From Candidatus Kryptoniota bacterium (lineage in GTDB: Bacteria; Bacteroidota; Ignavibacteria; Kryptoniales; Kryptoniaceae), in NCBI GenBank assembly GCA_938074445.1, contig CALJEK010000047.1, positions 1 to 64,000 of the forward strand: a stretch of DNA of 64,000 bases. Reading direction: 5' to 3'. The translations under genes and the position numbers were made by a program. Position 1 is the first letter of the stretch. Every line of letters begins with the position of its first letter. The notes beneath the pieces were generated by a model. The model was not told where the DNA came from. It saw only the letters and a program-made list of their open reading frames with translations, and searched no databases. Shown here in pieces: positions 9,095 through 18,115 of the stretch.

Positions 9095-11118
9095 AACTCA
9101 ACCCCATATCTTGCCCTCAAAATCTCATCTCTGACCTTAAGTTCGTCCAAGCGTGAAATTACTTTATAATGTTTTGCTCCAACCCAATTCAAAAAAGCAG
9201 AAACTTTACCCTCATCTTCTTTTTCATATGAAAACTCCACCGATGGCGGATTAAAGGCAATTTTTAAAAAATTCCGAGCATCGCCATCTGAAACTAAATA
9301 AATCCCAGGAACTGTCGCTTGGCTTATCTTTACAAAATTATCGCTTAATTTAAAAGCAAAATCACTTCCATCTGGACGTTTAAGTTTAAGGTCTTTCGGG
9401 GTTCGCCCATAAAATCTTCGCATAAAATCAATTCTTACCTCAGCTGTATCACCGATTGTATATTCAATTTTGAAACTGGATGGAACAGCTGTATATAAAA
9501 CAGATTGAAAAACAAGCGGTATAAAAATCCCTTTGTAAGGCAGGTCGGTTGTTTTATCCGTTGGTCCAGATGTAAAGACAAGGATTTTTCCATCACTCCA
9601 ATTTTTCTCAATCAAAAATGGATTCCCATCCGAAAGCTCAATAATGGTGGTAAAACCATAACTTGCCCTGAACTTAACATATTCCTTGATCTCGGGCGAA
9701 TCAAATTTGCGCGGTGCTTCCGCAAATACACCTTCAAAAATTGGATGATTAAAATCGATCTTTGAAAAGAGCATCCTTTGCCTAACAACACCATCAAATT
9801 CGGGTAATTCAAAAATTGAATTGAAATTTTGGTTCAGATTTTGAATGTTTACATTGCCACCGACAAACAGAATAAGCGCTCCACCGCCAGATACAAAACT
9901 TTTTAACCTCTTTGAAGTCTCAATTTCAATTTGAGATGGCTTCACAAAGAAAATCACATCAAATTCGGAAAAATTAACTCGAGAGATCGCTTGGGGTGAA
10001 ACTTGAGTTAGCTTGAAAAGCGATTTTTTATAGGTCTCCTGAACAGTTGAAAAAGCAAGTTTAATAAACTTAAGGTCGTCATCATCACCAACAAGTAAAA
10101 TCTTCAACTCAGACGGTATGAAAAGCGTAAAATATCTTCGGTTATCAAAGTTAAAGTTATCATCCTCAATTTCAACAAATCCATCTACAAATCCCGATAA
10201 ATCTTCCGTTAAAACATTAAAATTAACCGCTTGCGATGATTGACGCTTAAGATTTATCCCTTTTTGCGCAACCCTTCTTCCGTTTAAGAACACGCTGACA
10301 ACATAATTTGACACATCGTTTTGACTATGATTTGAGACCGTCGCTTCAAGTTCAAGTATTCGACCGGGAAAGATTATTTTATTTTTAATATCAACCTCAT
10401 CAACCGAGAAATTTTGCCCCATAAATTCCCCAACATTTATCATAAAAACCCGAACATCAAAAGGCAGTTTAATTTTACGATTAAGCGTGTCAGCCAAGAT
10501 AAACTCACCTTTTTGAAAGTCAGATATTAAATAAATTTCACGATTCAAATTTTTCGCTTTCTCGATAATTTCACCGGCGGTAGCGAAAGCGTCGGCGAGA
10601 TTTTTGTGGGTGTATGTAAACTCAGTCTCATCGATAAGTTTTCTTAAAAAAGAGACATTGTGTATGAAACCGTTCGTCGCAACTTCTGGAATCTCAGATA
10701 ACCGAATTAACGCAAATTCATCTGATTCAGTTAAAAGATCAGCAATTCTTTGGGCGATTGCCTTTGCTTGGTTTATAAATCTACCTCTTTCATCAACTGA
10801 AGCCATACTTAATGTGTTATCAAGAATTATAACGACGCTGCTCTTCGCTTGTCCTGCAACAATTGGATTAAAGAAGTAGCCCTTTATTACAGGTCTTGAA
10901 AATGCCAAAACGAGGAAAACAATAGCAAGGACGCGAATGATTAAAAGGATTATCTGCTTTATTTTTAAAGCGCGAATTCTCGAGCGTTGTAATTCTTTTA
11001 AAAATTTAACACTGCTGAACTCAACCGTCCTCAACCTGCGGAGATTGAAAAGATGAATCAAAATAGGTATTGCCGAAGCAAAAAGCGCGAACAAAAAAGT
11101 TGGATTTAAAAATGTCAT
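9025..11118 (-). CDS. BatA-domain membrane protein with VWA-like domain
   Basis: A 697-residue protein. It opens with the BatA N-terminal double-transmembrane domain (FLNPTFLFALFASAIPILIH, then a helix near residue 60). A von Willebrand A-like region follows (SSVVIILDNTLSMASVDERGRF, a DxTxS-type MIDAS variant), then a long beta-rich periplasmic part and a C-terminal hydrophobic segment. Such proteins are common in Bacteroidota and Ignavibacteria, usually near MoxR/DUF58 genes of aerotolerance (Bat) clusters. No such neighbours are present here. It overlaps the start of the downstream hydrolase frame and the end of sdaAA by 4 bases (ATGA). Function unknown. Confidence 0.85.
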   Translation of the reverse strand: MTFLNPTFLFALFASAIPILIHLFNLRRLRTVEFSSVKFLKELQRSRIRALKIKQIILLIIRVLAIVFLVLAFSRPVIKGYFFNPIVAGQAKSSVVIILDNTLSMASVDERGRFINQAKAIAQRIADLLTESDEFALIRLSEIPEVATNGFIHNVSFLRKLIDETEFTYTHKNLADAFATAGEIIEKAKNLNREIYLISDFQKGEFILADTLNRKIKLPFDVRVFMINVGEFMGQNFSVDEVDIKNKIIFPGRILELEATVSNHSQNDVSNYVVSVFLNGRRVAQKGINLKRQSSQAVNFNVLTEDLSGFVDGFVEIEDDNFNFDNRRYFTLFIPSELKILLVGDDDDLKFIKLAFSTVQETYKKSLFKLTQVSPQAISRVNFSEFDVIFFVKPSQIEIETSKRLKSFVSGGGALILFVGGNVNIQNLNQNFNSIFELPEFDGVVRQRMLFSKIDFNHPIFEGVFAEAPRKFDSPEIKEYVKFRASYGFTTIIELSDGNPFLIEKNWSDGKILVFTSGPTDKTTDLPYKGIFIPLVFQSVLYTAVPSSFKIEYTIGDTAEVRIDFMRRFYGRTPKDLKLKRPDGSDFAFKLSDNFVKISQATVPGIYLVSDGDARNFLKIAFNPPSVEFSYEKEDEGKVSAFLNWVGAKHYKVISRLDELKVRDEILRARYGVELWKTFLVLSILMFFAESLISRKM

Positions 11119-11996
11119 TTCCCTATGTCAATTTGATAAATAAACCTTCTTTGAATTTCCCTTGCGGTTTTAGTATTTGCAAGCCCTCCTTGCGCTGTCT
11201 CTTTAAGTTTAGGCGACATCAACTCTGCGACCTCATTCATCGCAAGTATAACCTCATCAAGCGGGATCACAGATTCAATGCCGGATAAAGCTATTTGAGC
11301 GGATGCGAAAGCATTCGCAACACCTATGGCATTCCTGAAGATACATGGTATTTCGACAAGCCCAGCTATCGGGTCGCAAATCAAGCCCATAGCCCCTTGA
11401 ATGGCAAAACAAGCAGCGCTTTCAATTTGTTTATTATCACCGCCCAAAAGATAAACAATCGCTGAAGCTCCCATCGCTGCTGCGCTTCCCGTTTCCCCCA
11501 TACACCCAGCCTCCGAACCAGCAACAGAAGCATTTTTAACTATCAACAAACCGATAGCAGAAGAAACAAGCAATCCCTCAATGGCTTTATCTTCGCTGAT
11601 CCCGTGTTCCTCCATCATCGTCGTTATAACTGCGGGCATAATTCCAGATGAACCGGCGGTCGGAGCTGCTGCGATTCTTCCCATACATGCATTAACTTCA
11701 CTCACAGCCATAGCTCGCGCTATAGCCTTTTTAAAATTGACTGTCAAAGCATTTATCTTCGCATTATAAACCTTTTTCGCAAAATTGTTAAGTAAACCAC
11801 TCGGCGACTTGACATCACGGGTTAGACCATTATTGACCGACTCTATCATGACATTTAAAATTTTTCTAACACCTTCGATAACCTGTTCCCGAGTTTTCCC
11901 AGTTTTTCTGACCTCATATTCTATCATCACCTCCGGGATAGTTGCCCTCATTTCCTGAGCGTACCTAAAAATATCGCTAAAAGAATTTATCTCCAT
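11115..11996 (-). CDS. sdaAA: L-serine ammonia-lyase, alpha subunit (iron-sulfur)
   Basis: The catalytic half of the two-subunit, oxygen-sensitive L-serine dehydratase that converts serine to pyruvate and ammonia with a [4Fe-4S] cluster. 293 residues. Conserved stretches include APTAGSSGIMPAVI, GCMGETGSAAAMGA and CDPIAGLVEIPC, which carry the cluster-binding cysteines. Its partner sdaAB lies 20 bases upstream, matching the Bacillus-type split enzyme rather than the fused E. coli form. It would feed serine into pyruvate metabolism. Confidence 0.96.
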   Translation of the reverse strand: MEINSFSDIFRYAQEMRATIPEVMIEYEVRKTGKTREQVIEGVRKILNVMIESVNNGLTRDVKSPSGLLNNFAKKVYNAKINALTVNFKKAIARAMAVSEVNACMGRIAAAPTAGSSGIMPAVITTMMEEHGISEDKAIEGLLVSSAIGLLIVKNASVAGSEAGCMGETGSAAAMGASAIVYLLGGDNKQIESAACFAIQGAMGLICDPIAGLVEIPCIFRNAIGVANAFASAQIALSGIESVIPLDEVILAMNEVAELMSPKLKETAQGGLANTKTAREIQRRFIYQIDIGK

Positions 11997-12016
11997 GACT
12001 TCAACTCCAAATTTTT

Positions 12017-12679
12017 TTACAAAATTGGTTCAACCAATCTAACATAATGAACCCATCTGAAAGAGCGAATTTTCTCTAAAACTTCCAGTGGAACATCTTG
12101 GTCAACCTCAATTATCATATTTGCAAGTTTTTCTTCTCTTGAGACGAACATATTGGCTATGTTTATATTTTTTTCTGCTATTGCCCCGCTTATGTGAGCA
12201 ATGCTACCAGGAATATCATCCGCAATTATGACAATCGTATGCATCGCAACAGAAAAACTAACTTTAAATCCCTCAATTTCAACTATTTCAATTCTTCCCC
12301 CACCAAGAGATGAACCAACCATTTCAATTTTATTCCCATCTAAATCAAATAACTTTATCCTCGCCGAATTTGGATGGAGTTTGGGGGCTTTCATTATAAG
12401 TTTAAACTCATATCTCAGCCCTTTCTCTTTAGCTATTTCGAGCGAATTCTTCAACATTTCATCGTCAGGCTTCATACCCAAAATTCCGCCAACAATTGCT
12501 TTATCTGTCCCGTGTCCCTTGTAAGTTCTCGCAAAAGAATTGTAAAGGGTTATCTCAGCTTGCTTCGGTTCCGCCCCAAGAAGTTGTCGTGCAATGTAGC
12601 CAAGTTTTGCAGCGCCTGCTGTGTGCGAACTTGATGGACCTATCATCACGGGTCCAAGTATGTCAAATATGCTCGGCAT
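12017..12679 (-). CDS. sdaAB: L-serine ammonia-lyase, beta subunit
   Basis: 220 residues. The N-terminal domain begins SIFDILGPVMIGPSSSHTAGA, the signature of the serine dehydratase beta chain. A C-terminal ACT domain (about residues 145-218, HTIVIIADDIPGSIAHISGA) is expected to bind serine or help assembly. The ATG lies one base after the stop of the TatD-radical SAM gene, so translation is probably coupled. It pairs with sdaAA immediately downstream. Confidence 0.96.
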   Translation of the reverse strand: MPSIFDILGPVMIGPSSSHTAGAAKLGYIARQLLGAEPKQAEITLYNSFARTYKGHGTDKAIVGGILGMKPDDEMLKNSLEIAKEKGLRYEFKLIMKAPKLHPNSARIKLFDLDGNKIEMVGSSLGGGRIEIVEIEGFKVSFSVAMHTIVIIADDIPGSIAHISGAIAEKNINIANMFVSREEKLANMIIEVDQDVPLEVLEKIRSFRWVHYVRLVEPIL

Positions 12680-12680
12680 G

Positions 12681-14081
12681 CTAAAACAGTGGTCTAAATC
12701 TAAATTTTACACCGATTTCCTCTTCAACAAATTTTCTATGTCTTTCAACATCAATTCCATCTATTCCAACTATCGTCATAATCGTTTCAATTCCATATTT
12801 TTTACACTCCTTAGCAAACTCGATCATCGCCTGATGGAATTTTTTCCCATCTATGTTCATTAATTTGCCATATTCTTCTGGGTCAAGCGAGTTTAAACTA
12901 ATTGACACAACATCGATCAAGCCGACAAGCTCTGGGACAATATTTCTTTTATTGATCAAATTTCCGTGCCCATCAGTATCAAGTCGCGTTCTACCGCCAT
13001 GTTCTTTGACATATTTTGCAACTTCTTTAACCACATCGAGCCGTATTGTCGGCTCACCATATCCGACAAAGACAATCTCATCATACTTTTTCGGATCACC
13101 AATTTCTTTAATGAATTCCTCAGGCGTTGGATCGCGATCAATCTTAAGGAAATAACCTTTAACTATCGCCTCACCTTTTCTATCGCAGAAAACGCAGTCA
13201 GCATTGCAACGCAAAGTTACATTCAGACAAAGTGAATTCCTGATCTTATAAGCAATTTTCGGTTCGGGTTTAGGTCCAATTCTGAAAAGGCGATAAACGT
13301 TAAAAGTCGTTGTTCTTTCAATATCCTCGACTGTAAAACCTTGAACTTCGGCAATTTTTTCAGCCACAAACTTAACATACATCGGTTCATTCCTTTTCCC
13401 ACGAAATGGATGTGGCGCAAGAAATGGAGAGTCAGTTTCGACAAGCAAATGCTCAGGTTGAATTTCTTTAACGACCTCAATCAATTTGTTCGCATTTTTA
13501 AAAGTTATAACCCCGGAAATTGAAATGTAAAACCCAAGGTTTATAGCTCTCCAAGCATCTTTGACGGTTCCACTAAATGTATGGAAAACTCCACGTGGTG
13601 GCGGCAATTTCCCATCCGCAAGTTTCCCAAATCCAGTCCACTCATCGTTGATCTCCATTTCGAGAACTTCAAAGATCTCTTTATGTGATTCTCGATTATG
13701 AATTATAACTGGGAGATTTCGCCTTTTCGCAATTTGAATCTGCTTTCTGAAAACCTCAATTTGCTTATCCCTTGGTGAAAAGTTATAGTAAAAATCAAGC
13801 CCAATTTCACCTATCGCGACAACCTTCGGATGATAACTTAACTCCTCTATCCTTTCAAGCGCCTTCTCATCAGCCTTTACAGCGTCATGGGGATGAAACC
13901 CAACACCTGCATAGACAAAATCGTATTTCTCCGCAAGTTCGATTGCCTTAATGCTTGTCTCAACATCTGTTCCAGGGCAAATGATATATCCAACCCCAGA
14001 ATCAAGCGCCCTTTTAATCACCTCATCTCTATCAACATCGTAACTGTCCCAGTATATATGTGCGTGGGTGTCAATCAACAT
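12681..14081 (-). CDS. TatD-family metal hydrolase fused to a radical SAM domain
   Basis: A 466-residue two-domain protein. Residues 1-262 are a TatD-type metallo-dependent hydrolase with DTHAHIY (metal-binding HxH), GEIGLDFYY, VIIHNRES, VFHTFSG and ETDSPFLAPHPFRGKRNEP. Residues 280-466 are a radical SAM domain with C292xxxC296xxC299 (RCNADCVFCDRKG) and GYGEPTIRLD. TatD proteins are Mg-dependent nucleases/deacylases. The second half matches the known TatD-associated radical SAM family, usually a separate neighbour gene. What it modifies is unknown. First gene of the run leading to hemB; an extended -10 box lies upstream. Confidence 0.93.
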   Translation of the reverse strand: MLIDTHAHIYWDSYDVDRDEVIKRALDSGVGYIICPGTDVETSIKAIELAEKYDFVYAGVGFHPHDAVKADEKALERIEELSYHPKVVAIGEIGLDFYYNFSPRDKQIEVFRKQIQIAKRRNLPVIIHNRESHKEIFEVLEMEINDEWTGFGKLADGKLPPPRGVFHTFSGTVKDAWRAINLGFYISISGVITFKNANKLIEVVKEIQPEHLLVETDSPFLAPHPFRGKRNEPMYVKFVAEKIAEVQGFTVEDIERTTTFNVYRLFRIGPKPEPKIAYKIRNSLCLNVTLRCNADCVFCDRKGEAIVKGYFLKIDRDPTPEEFIKEIGDPKKYDEIVFVGYGEPTIRLDVVKEVAKYVKEHGGRTRLDTDGHGNLINKRNIVPELVGLIDVVSISLNSLDPEEYGKLMNIDGKKFHQAMIEFAKECKKYGIETIMTIVGIDGIDVERHRKFVEEEIGVKFRFRPLF

Positions 14082-14115
14082 GATTTAACCTTTTTAAATT
14101 TTGATTTCGTTTCTC

Positions 14116-14131
14116 TCAATGTATTATAACA
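14116..14131 (-). promoter_or_regulatory. Possible extended -10 promoter upstream of the TatD-radical SAM gene
   Basis: On the minus strand TGTTATAAT (14123-14131) is a consensus extended -10 element, about 40 bases before the ATG at 14081. No clear TTGACA box is found 16-18 bases upstream, which is acceptable for extended -10 promoters. It would drive the operon from TatD to hemB. The rest of 14082-14185 shows nothing else I can name. Confidence 0.45.
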
Positions 14132-14185
14132 TCCGTCGATGTCTCTAAAATTTCATCCGTAAACCTATTTTCGTCGTTTAACTTT

Positions 14186-15073
14186 CTAATTTACATCTCT
14201 TTTTACTTGCAACAAAAAAACAGATGTCAGAACGAGAATTGAACCGACGATCTGGATCAAGGCTAATTTTTCTCCGACGATCACCCATGCGGAGACAATT
14301 GCAACAACAGGTTCAAGTGTGCTAGTAATTATAGCAGAAGAAGAGGGAATATACTTAAGCCCATTAAAGTAGAAAAAGTAAGGAAGCAAAACCGAAATCA
14401 TTGCAAAGACAAAAAAGATAAGCCAATCACTTGATGAATAACCCGAATTAAAAACTTTCCACGGTGGATTAAACAAAAGCCAAAAAATCCCCGCAAACAT
14501 CAGAGCGAAGGTGAGATTACCCCAGATGTTATATTTTGAACCAATTTTCTTTCCGTAAATATTAAAAAACGCCCAGCAAAACGCTGAGGCGATACCACTC
14601 ATAATCCCAATCTTGCTTAAATTTAAAAGTTGTAAATCAAAAACTTGGACGACAAGCGAACACCCAACGAGCGAAAGAAACGCCGAGATTATCTTAACAA
14701 ATGTAATTTTTTCACTGCCAGACAAAATACCGTATAAAACCACAAGAATAGGAGCAGTATATTGCATTATTATCGCCGTTGCAACATTTATCTCGTTCAA
14801 GGTGAAATAATATGTAAAATTCGAACCAGCAATCCCAATCACTCCAAGCAACATAAAGTGAGGGATATCACTTGTTGAAATTTTCATGTATTCTCTTTTA
14901 AATGTGAAAAGGACAAGGAACAAAATGATGAATGAAAGGGTGGATCTCATCTGCACAAGCGTTAGAAGGTCGACTTCGTGCTTGAACAGAAATTTTGCTA
15001 TCGTTGCCGAAAATCCCCAGAATAAAGTTGCCGTCGCTATACTTAAATATCCTCTTAAATCAGCCCTTCTCAA
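14186..15073 (-). CDS. EamA/DMT-superfamily permease
   Basis: A 295-residue membrane protein with ten hydrophobic segments arranged as two EamA repeats (about residues 8-140 and 155-290), beginning LSIATATLFWGFSATIAKF. Drug/metabolite transporters of this type export amino acids, nucleotides or other metabolites; the substrate is unknown. The start is TTG at 15071-15073, overlapping the TGA of the upstream TPR gene (TTGA), so translation is coupled. No ATG lies near the expected N-terminus. Confidence 0.88.
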   Translation of the reverse strand: MRRADLRGYLSIATATLFWGFSATIAKFLFKHEVDLLTLVQMRSTLSFIILFLVLFTFKREYMKISTSDIPHFMLLGVIGIAGSNFTYYFTLNEINVATAIIMQYTAPILVVLYGILSGSEKITFVKIISAFLSLVGCSLVVQVFDLQLLNLSKIGIMSGIASAFCWAFFNIYGKKIGSKYNIWGNLTFALMFAGIFWLLFNPPWKVFNSGYSSSDWLIFFVFAMISVLLPYFFYFNGLKYIPSSSAIITSTLEPVVAIVSAWVIVGEKLALIQIVGSILVLTSVFLLQVKRDVN

Positions 15074-15597
15074 ATCTCTTTCATCTTTTGTTCATAATAC
15101 CTTGCCATCTCCTCATTCCCGACGGCTCTATGCAAAGCACACAATCTCTGATAAATTGGCTTTGGAGTTCTCACATGTTTTAAACCTTCAAGCAAAAACT
15201 CAATTAACGATTCAGCAGGGGGAATGTTAAGGTCAGGGTCATAACAATCCGCAGCATCAAGATATGGATCGATCTCTTGGGGTTTAATCTGCGATGCTTT
15301 CTTATAAAACCTCAAAGCGCCATCATAATTATCAAACTTTGAATAAACAGCCTCAAAAACACTTGCAAGCCACATATAAATGTCATATGCTATTGCGGGG
15401 AACTCATTTGCAATCTTCTCGCCGAACATAGCTATAGCATCGGCGGAAAGCGAATTGTTCCAAAAGAGCAACCTATAAAGTTCAACATCTTCAATTCTTT
15501 GACCTATCGCCTCTTCAACAGCATCAAAAATTTCGTTGAAGTCTTGCGACTCGATAAAGCGCCTTTTTATTTCATCGTATGATAAATTTTTCTGCAC
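15070..15597 (-). CDS. TPR-like hypothetical protein
   Basis: A 175-residue, mostly helical acidic protein without signal peptide or membrane segment. Residues 90-170 look like two to three degenerate tetratricopeptide units (YDGALRFYKKASQIKPQEIDPYLDAADCY, split as A/B helices). This suggests a protein-interaction role. I do not recognise a specific family. It overlaps the start of the DMT permease gene by 4 bases and lies 10 bases from the end of the secreted phospholipase-D-like gene. Confidence 0.75.
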   Translation of the reverse strand: MQKNLSYDEIKRRFIESQDFNEIFDAVEEAIGQRIEDVELYRLLFWNNSLSADAIAMFGEKIANEFPAIAYDIYMWLASVFEAVYSKFDNYDGALRFYKKASQIKPQEIDPYLDAADCYDPDLNIPPAESLIEFLLEGLKHVRTPKPIYQRLCALHRAVGNEEMARYYEQKMKEI

Positions 15598-15607
15598 AAG
15601 CCATAGA

Positions 15608-17293
15608 TTACTTTATAATGATCATCTTTTTCGTATTCGACAACCTTCGCCCTGAGCCCTCAAGCTCAAGACGATAAAAATAAACTCCAGAACTTAAATT
15701 AACACCATTAAATTTTAAATTCAATCGATATCGCCCCGCCGTCTGATAAGAGTTGACGGCTGATAAAACCTCGCGCCCGAGAACATCGAAAACTTTTAAA
15801 CTAACAAAACCATCAAACGGGAGCGCATACTCTATACTTGTCTCGGAATTAAATGGATTTGGATAGTTTTGCGAAACCTCAAAAGACAAAACTTCACTCC
15901 CCACTTCCTGAACGAATGTGATTACACCACTCCCACCGTTTTGCTTATACCTTGCCACAAACTCCTGAAGGTAAAGGTTTACAATAAGCGTGTCGTAAAT
16001 TATGATAACATTCTCATCGTTTCTCGTCTCAGCAGAATTCGACCAATTGTAAGAGCCTGTAACCAAAATTGGCTCCGAATAAATATGCGTCGGATCGATT
16101 AAACAGTATTTGTGATGAAGTAATGCTGTCCTATCGGTATCAAGCAATACCTCCGAAAAACCCGAAAGGAAAGAATATTGACTTCCCTGATCAGTGTTAT
16201 TATCAAGGATTCCCTTGATATTTCTAACTCCAGAATTATACCTCGTGTAAATTGCGTTTGAAAGAGTTTGATTCGTAAATGTTAAAAGAGCAAAAAAGAT
16301 TGAATAATCCGCTTTATTTATCACATTGACTATTTTTGAAGCGACCCTGTCGGATGGACTAAAGTAGACTTCAACATTTTTTCCTTTGATGTTAAAAAGG
16401 TGAGGCGTATTGTCAGTTTTATTCACACCAAATTTTGAATTAAGCGAATCGGGGAAATCACCTGAACTTCCCCACATTTCCTCAAACTCTCTGGTAAACG
16501 CTCCAGCGATAGCCCTGTCTTGAATCTCTATCACATTTTGAAAGTCCCTGTTTGTCCCCTCATCAGTAAAGTTCCATGAACCAGTTATAACCCACACGTT
16601 ATTCCAAGAATTTGAATCTCTATAATCTATCACGACAAATTTATTATGCATATAACCATCTGTGTTATCAACGAGAATTGGGATTCCAGCATTTATCAAT
16701 TTTGAATAACCAGCGCGTGCAGGATTATAATTTTCTCTTTCAGTTATAAATCTAACTTTTACACCGCGCTTTTTCGCCTCAACGAGTGCGTCAGCGATTT
16801 GGCTTGCGGTTGTTCCGCTAAAGTTATAAATGCAAACATCGATTGAATATCTCGCTTGATTTATCCTTTCAATTAATTTGCTTTTCAGATCAACATTTCC
16901 CATCGCCTTTTGCCAGATGCTTACGCTTGTATCAATGCTCTTATTGAAATAAACATTTATAACGCCGGATGACCTTGAATCAGAAGAGGTTGAGGACACA
17001 AACCGAACCGAATCTTTTATAATACCATAAGAAGCTATCTGAACATAGTAAATTTTTGCGGGTTCAAGCCCGGTGATTGTTATTTCATGGTCTTTAGTTT
17101 TTGTTGTGTCAATAAATTCACCAAGTTCAAAGTTTGGTGTTTTCCCAATTTTAACTCTGGAGTCGGAGATAGACATTGTTTTCCAAAAGAATGTTATCTT
17201 GGTTGAGTCGACATACTTTTCGTAAGGCGGGGTTTTTATTATTTGGGAATAAAGATCGCAGAACAAAAAAAGAAAGAGGAAAAATTTTAACAT
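15608..17293 (-). CDS. Secreted phospholipase-D-like protein with type IX secretion sorting domain
   Basis: 561 residues from the ATG at 17291-17293, giving an N-terminal signal peptide (MLKFFLFLFLFCDLYSQ). The order of domains is a fibronectin-III-like domain (about 25-105), then two PLD/HKD domains. Their catalytic motifs are HNKFVVID with GSWNF and HHKYCLID with GSYNWS. A C-terminal Por/T9SS tag follows (NYPNPFNSETSIEYALP, VFDVLGRE). The substrate could be phospholipid or nucleic acid. A longer in-frame start at 17338 would overlap the SDR gene and mask the signal peptide, so I reject it. Confidence 0.92.
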   Translation of the reverse strand: MLKFFLFLFLFCDLYSQIIKTPPYEKYVDSTKITFFWKTMSISDSRVKIGKTPNFELGEFIDTTKTKDHEITITGLEPAKIYYVQIASYGIIKDSVRFVSSTSSDSRSSGVINVYFNKSIDTSVSIWQKAMGNVDLKSKLIERINQARYSIDVCIYNFSGTTASQIADALVEAKKRGVKVRFITERENYNPARAGYSKLINAGIPILVDNTDGYMHNKFVVIDYRDSNSWNNVWVITGSWNFTDEGTNRDFQNVIEIQDRAIAGAFTREFEEMWGSSGDFPDSLNSKFGVNKTDNTPHLFNIKGKNVEVYFSPSDRVASKIVNVINKADYSIFFALLTFTNQTLSNAIYTRYNSGVRNIKGILDNNTDQGSQYSFLSGFSEVLLDTDRTALLHHKYCLIDPTHIYSEPILVTGSYNWSNSAETRNDENVIIIYDTLIVNLYLQEFVARYKQNGGSGVITFVQEVGSEVLSFEVSQNYPNPFNSETSIEYALPFDGFVSLKVFDVLGREVLSAVNSYQTAGRYRLNLKFNGVNLSSGVYFYRLELEGSGRRLSNTKKMIIIK

Positions 17294-17316
17294 TAGCCTA
17301 TTTGCTTTTGTTTTAC

Positions 17317-18108
17317 TCAAAAAACTCCCTTGATCCAACCACCATCAACGGGGATTGTGGCACCTGTTATATAGCTTGCTTTCTCAGAGGCGAGGAAAAC
17401 AACGAGATTCGCGAGCTCCTCCGGTTCAGCCAATCTCCCAAGAGGGATATCCTTAGCAAGTTCAGATTTAATTTCATCAAATGTTTTACCCGTTTCCCTT
17501 GCGCGCTGATCTATTACATATTTAACTCTATCCGTAAGGGTATAACCCGGGGCAACGTTGTTAACCAAAATGTTATATTTGGCGAGTTGAAGTGCAAGCG
17601 TTTTCGCAAGCCCAACAACGGACATACGAATCGAATTTGAAAGTATAAGGGTATCAATGGGTTGTCTTACGGTGACAGAAGTTATATTAATTATCCTTCC
17701 CCATCTTTGAGTTTTCATATATGGCAGAGCCTCTCTTATCAATCTCACAGCGCTCATAAAGTTTAAGTTAAAAGCGTTGAGCCAATCATCATCCGAAAAA
17801 TTTTCAAAATAACCGCTCGGAGGTCCACCAGCGTTCGTGACTAATATATGTACAGTTCCAAATTTTTCAACCGTCGCTTTAACAAGATTTTTTATATCTT
17901 CACTTTTTGTGACATCTGCTCGAACTGCAAAAACTTCGCCGTTTATGTTATTTTCAATTTCATCTCTTGCTTTTTGAAGATCGCTTTCATTTCTTGCGCA
18001 AATGACAACTCTTGCTCCCTCACGGGCAAGCCCAAATGCACATGCTTTGCCCAACCCCTTACTTGACGCAGCAACTATCGCAACCTTACCCTTAAGCCCA
18101 AGGTCCAC
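17317..18108 (-). CDS. SDR-family oxidoreductase with altered active site
   Basis: A 263-residue short-chain dehydrogenase/reductase. The nucleotide-binding motif is AASSKGLG (about 13-20), followed by TNAGGP near 91 and the catalytic-region Ser in NITSVT (S144). At the usual YxxxK position the sequence reads S157-N-S-I-R161, so the catalytic Tyr and Lys are Ser and Arg. A subgroup of FabG-like SDRs has this substitution. The C-terminal PVDGGWIKGVF is typical of the family. It uses a GTG start 7 bases after the upstream TPR gene. The substrate is unknown. Confidence 0.9.
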   Translation of the reverse strand: MDLGLKGKVAIVAASSKGLGKACAFGLAREGARVVICARNESDLQKARDEIENNINGEVFAVRADVTKSEDIKNLVKATVEKFGTVHILVTNAGGPPSGYFENFSDDDWLNAFNLNFMSAVRLIREALPYMKTQRWGRIINITSVTVRQPIDTLILSNSIRMSVVGLAKTLALQLAKYNILVNNVAPGYTLTDRVKYVIDQRARETGKTFDEIKSELAKDIPLGRLAEPEELANLVVFLASEKASYITGATIPVDGGWIKGVF

Positions 18109-18115
18109 AGTAAAG

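Noticed and set aside
14138-14142. Short inverted repeat ACATC-CGTC-GATGT near 14130-14143 as an operator
   Set aside because: Only 5-bp arms, common by chance in this base composition, and no regulator gene is adjacent.
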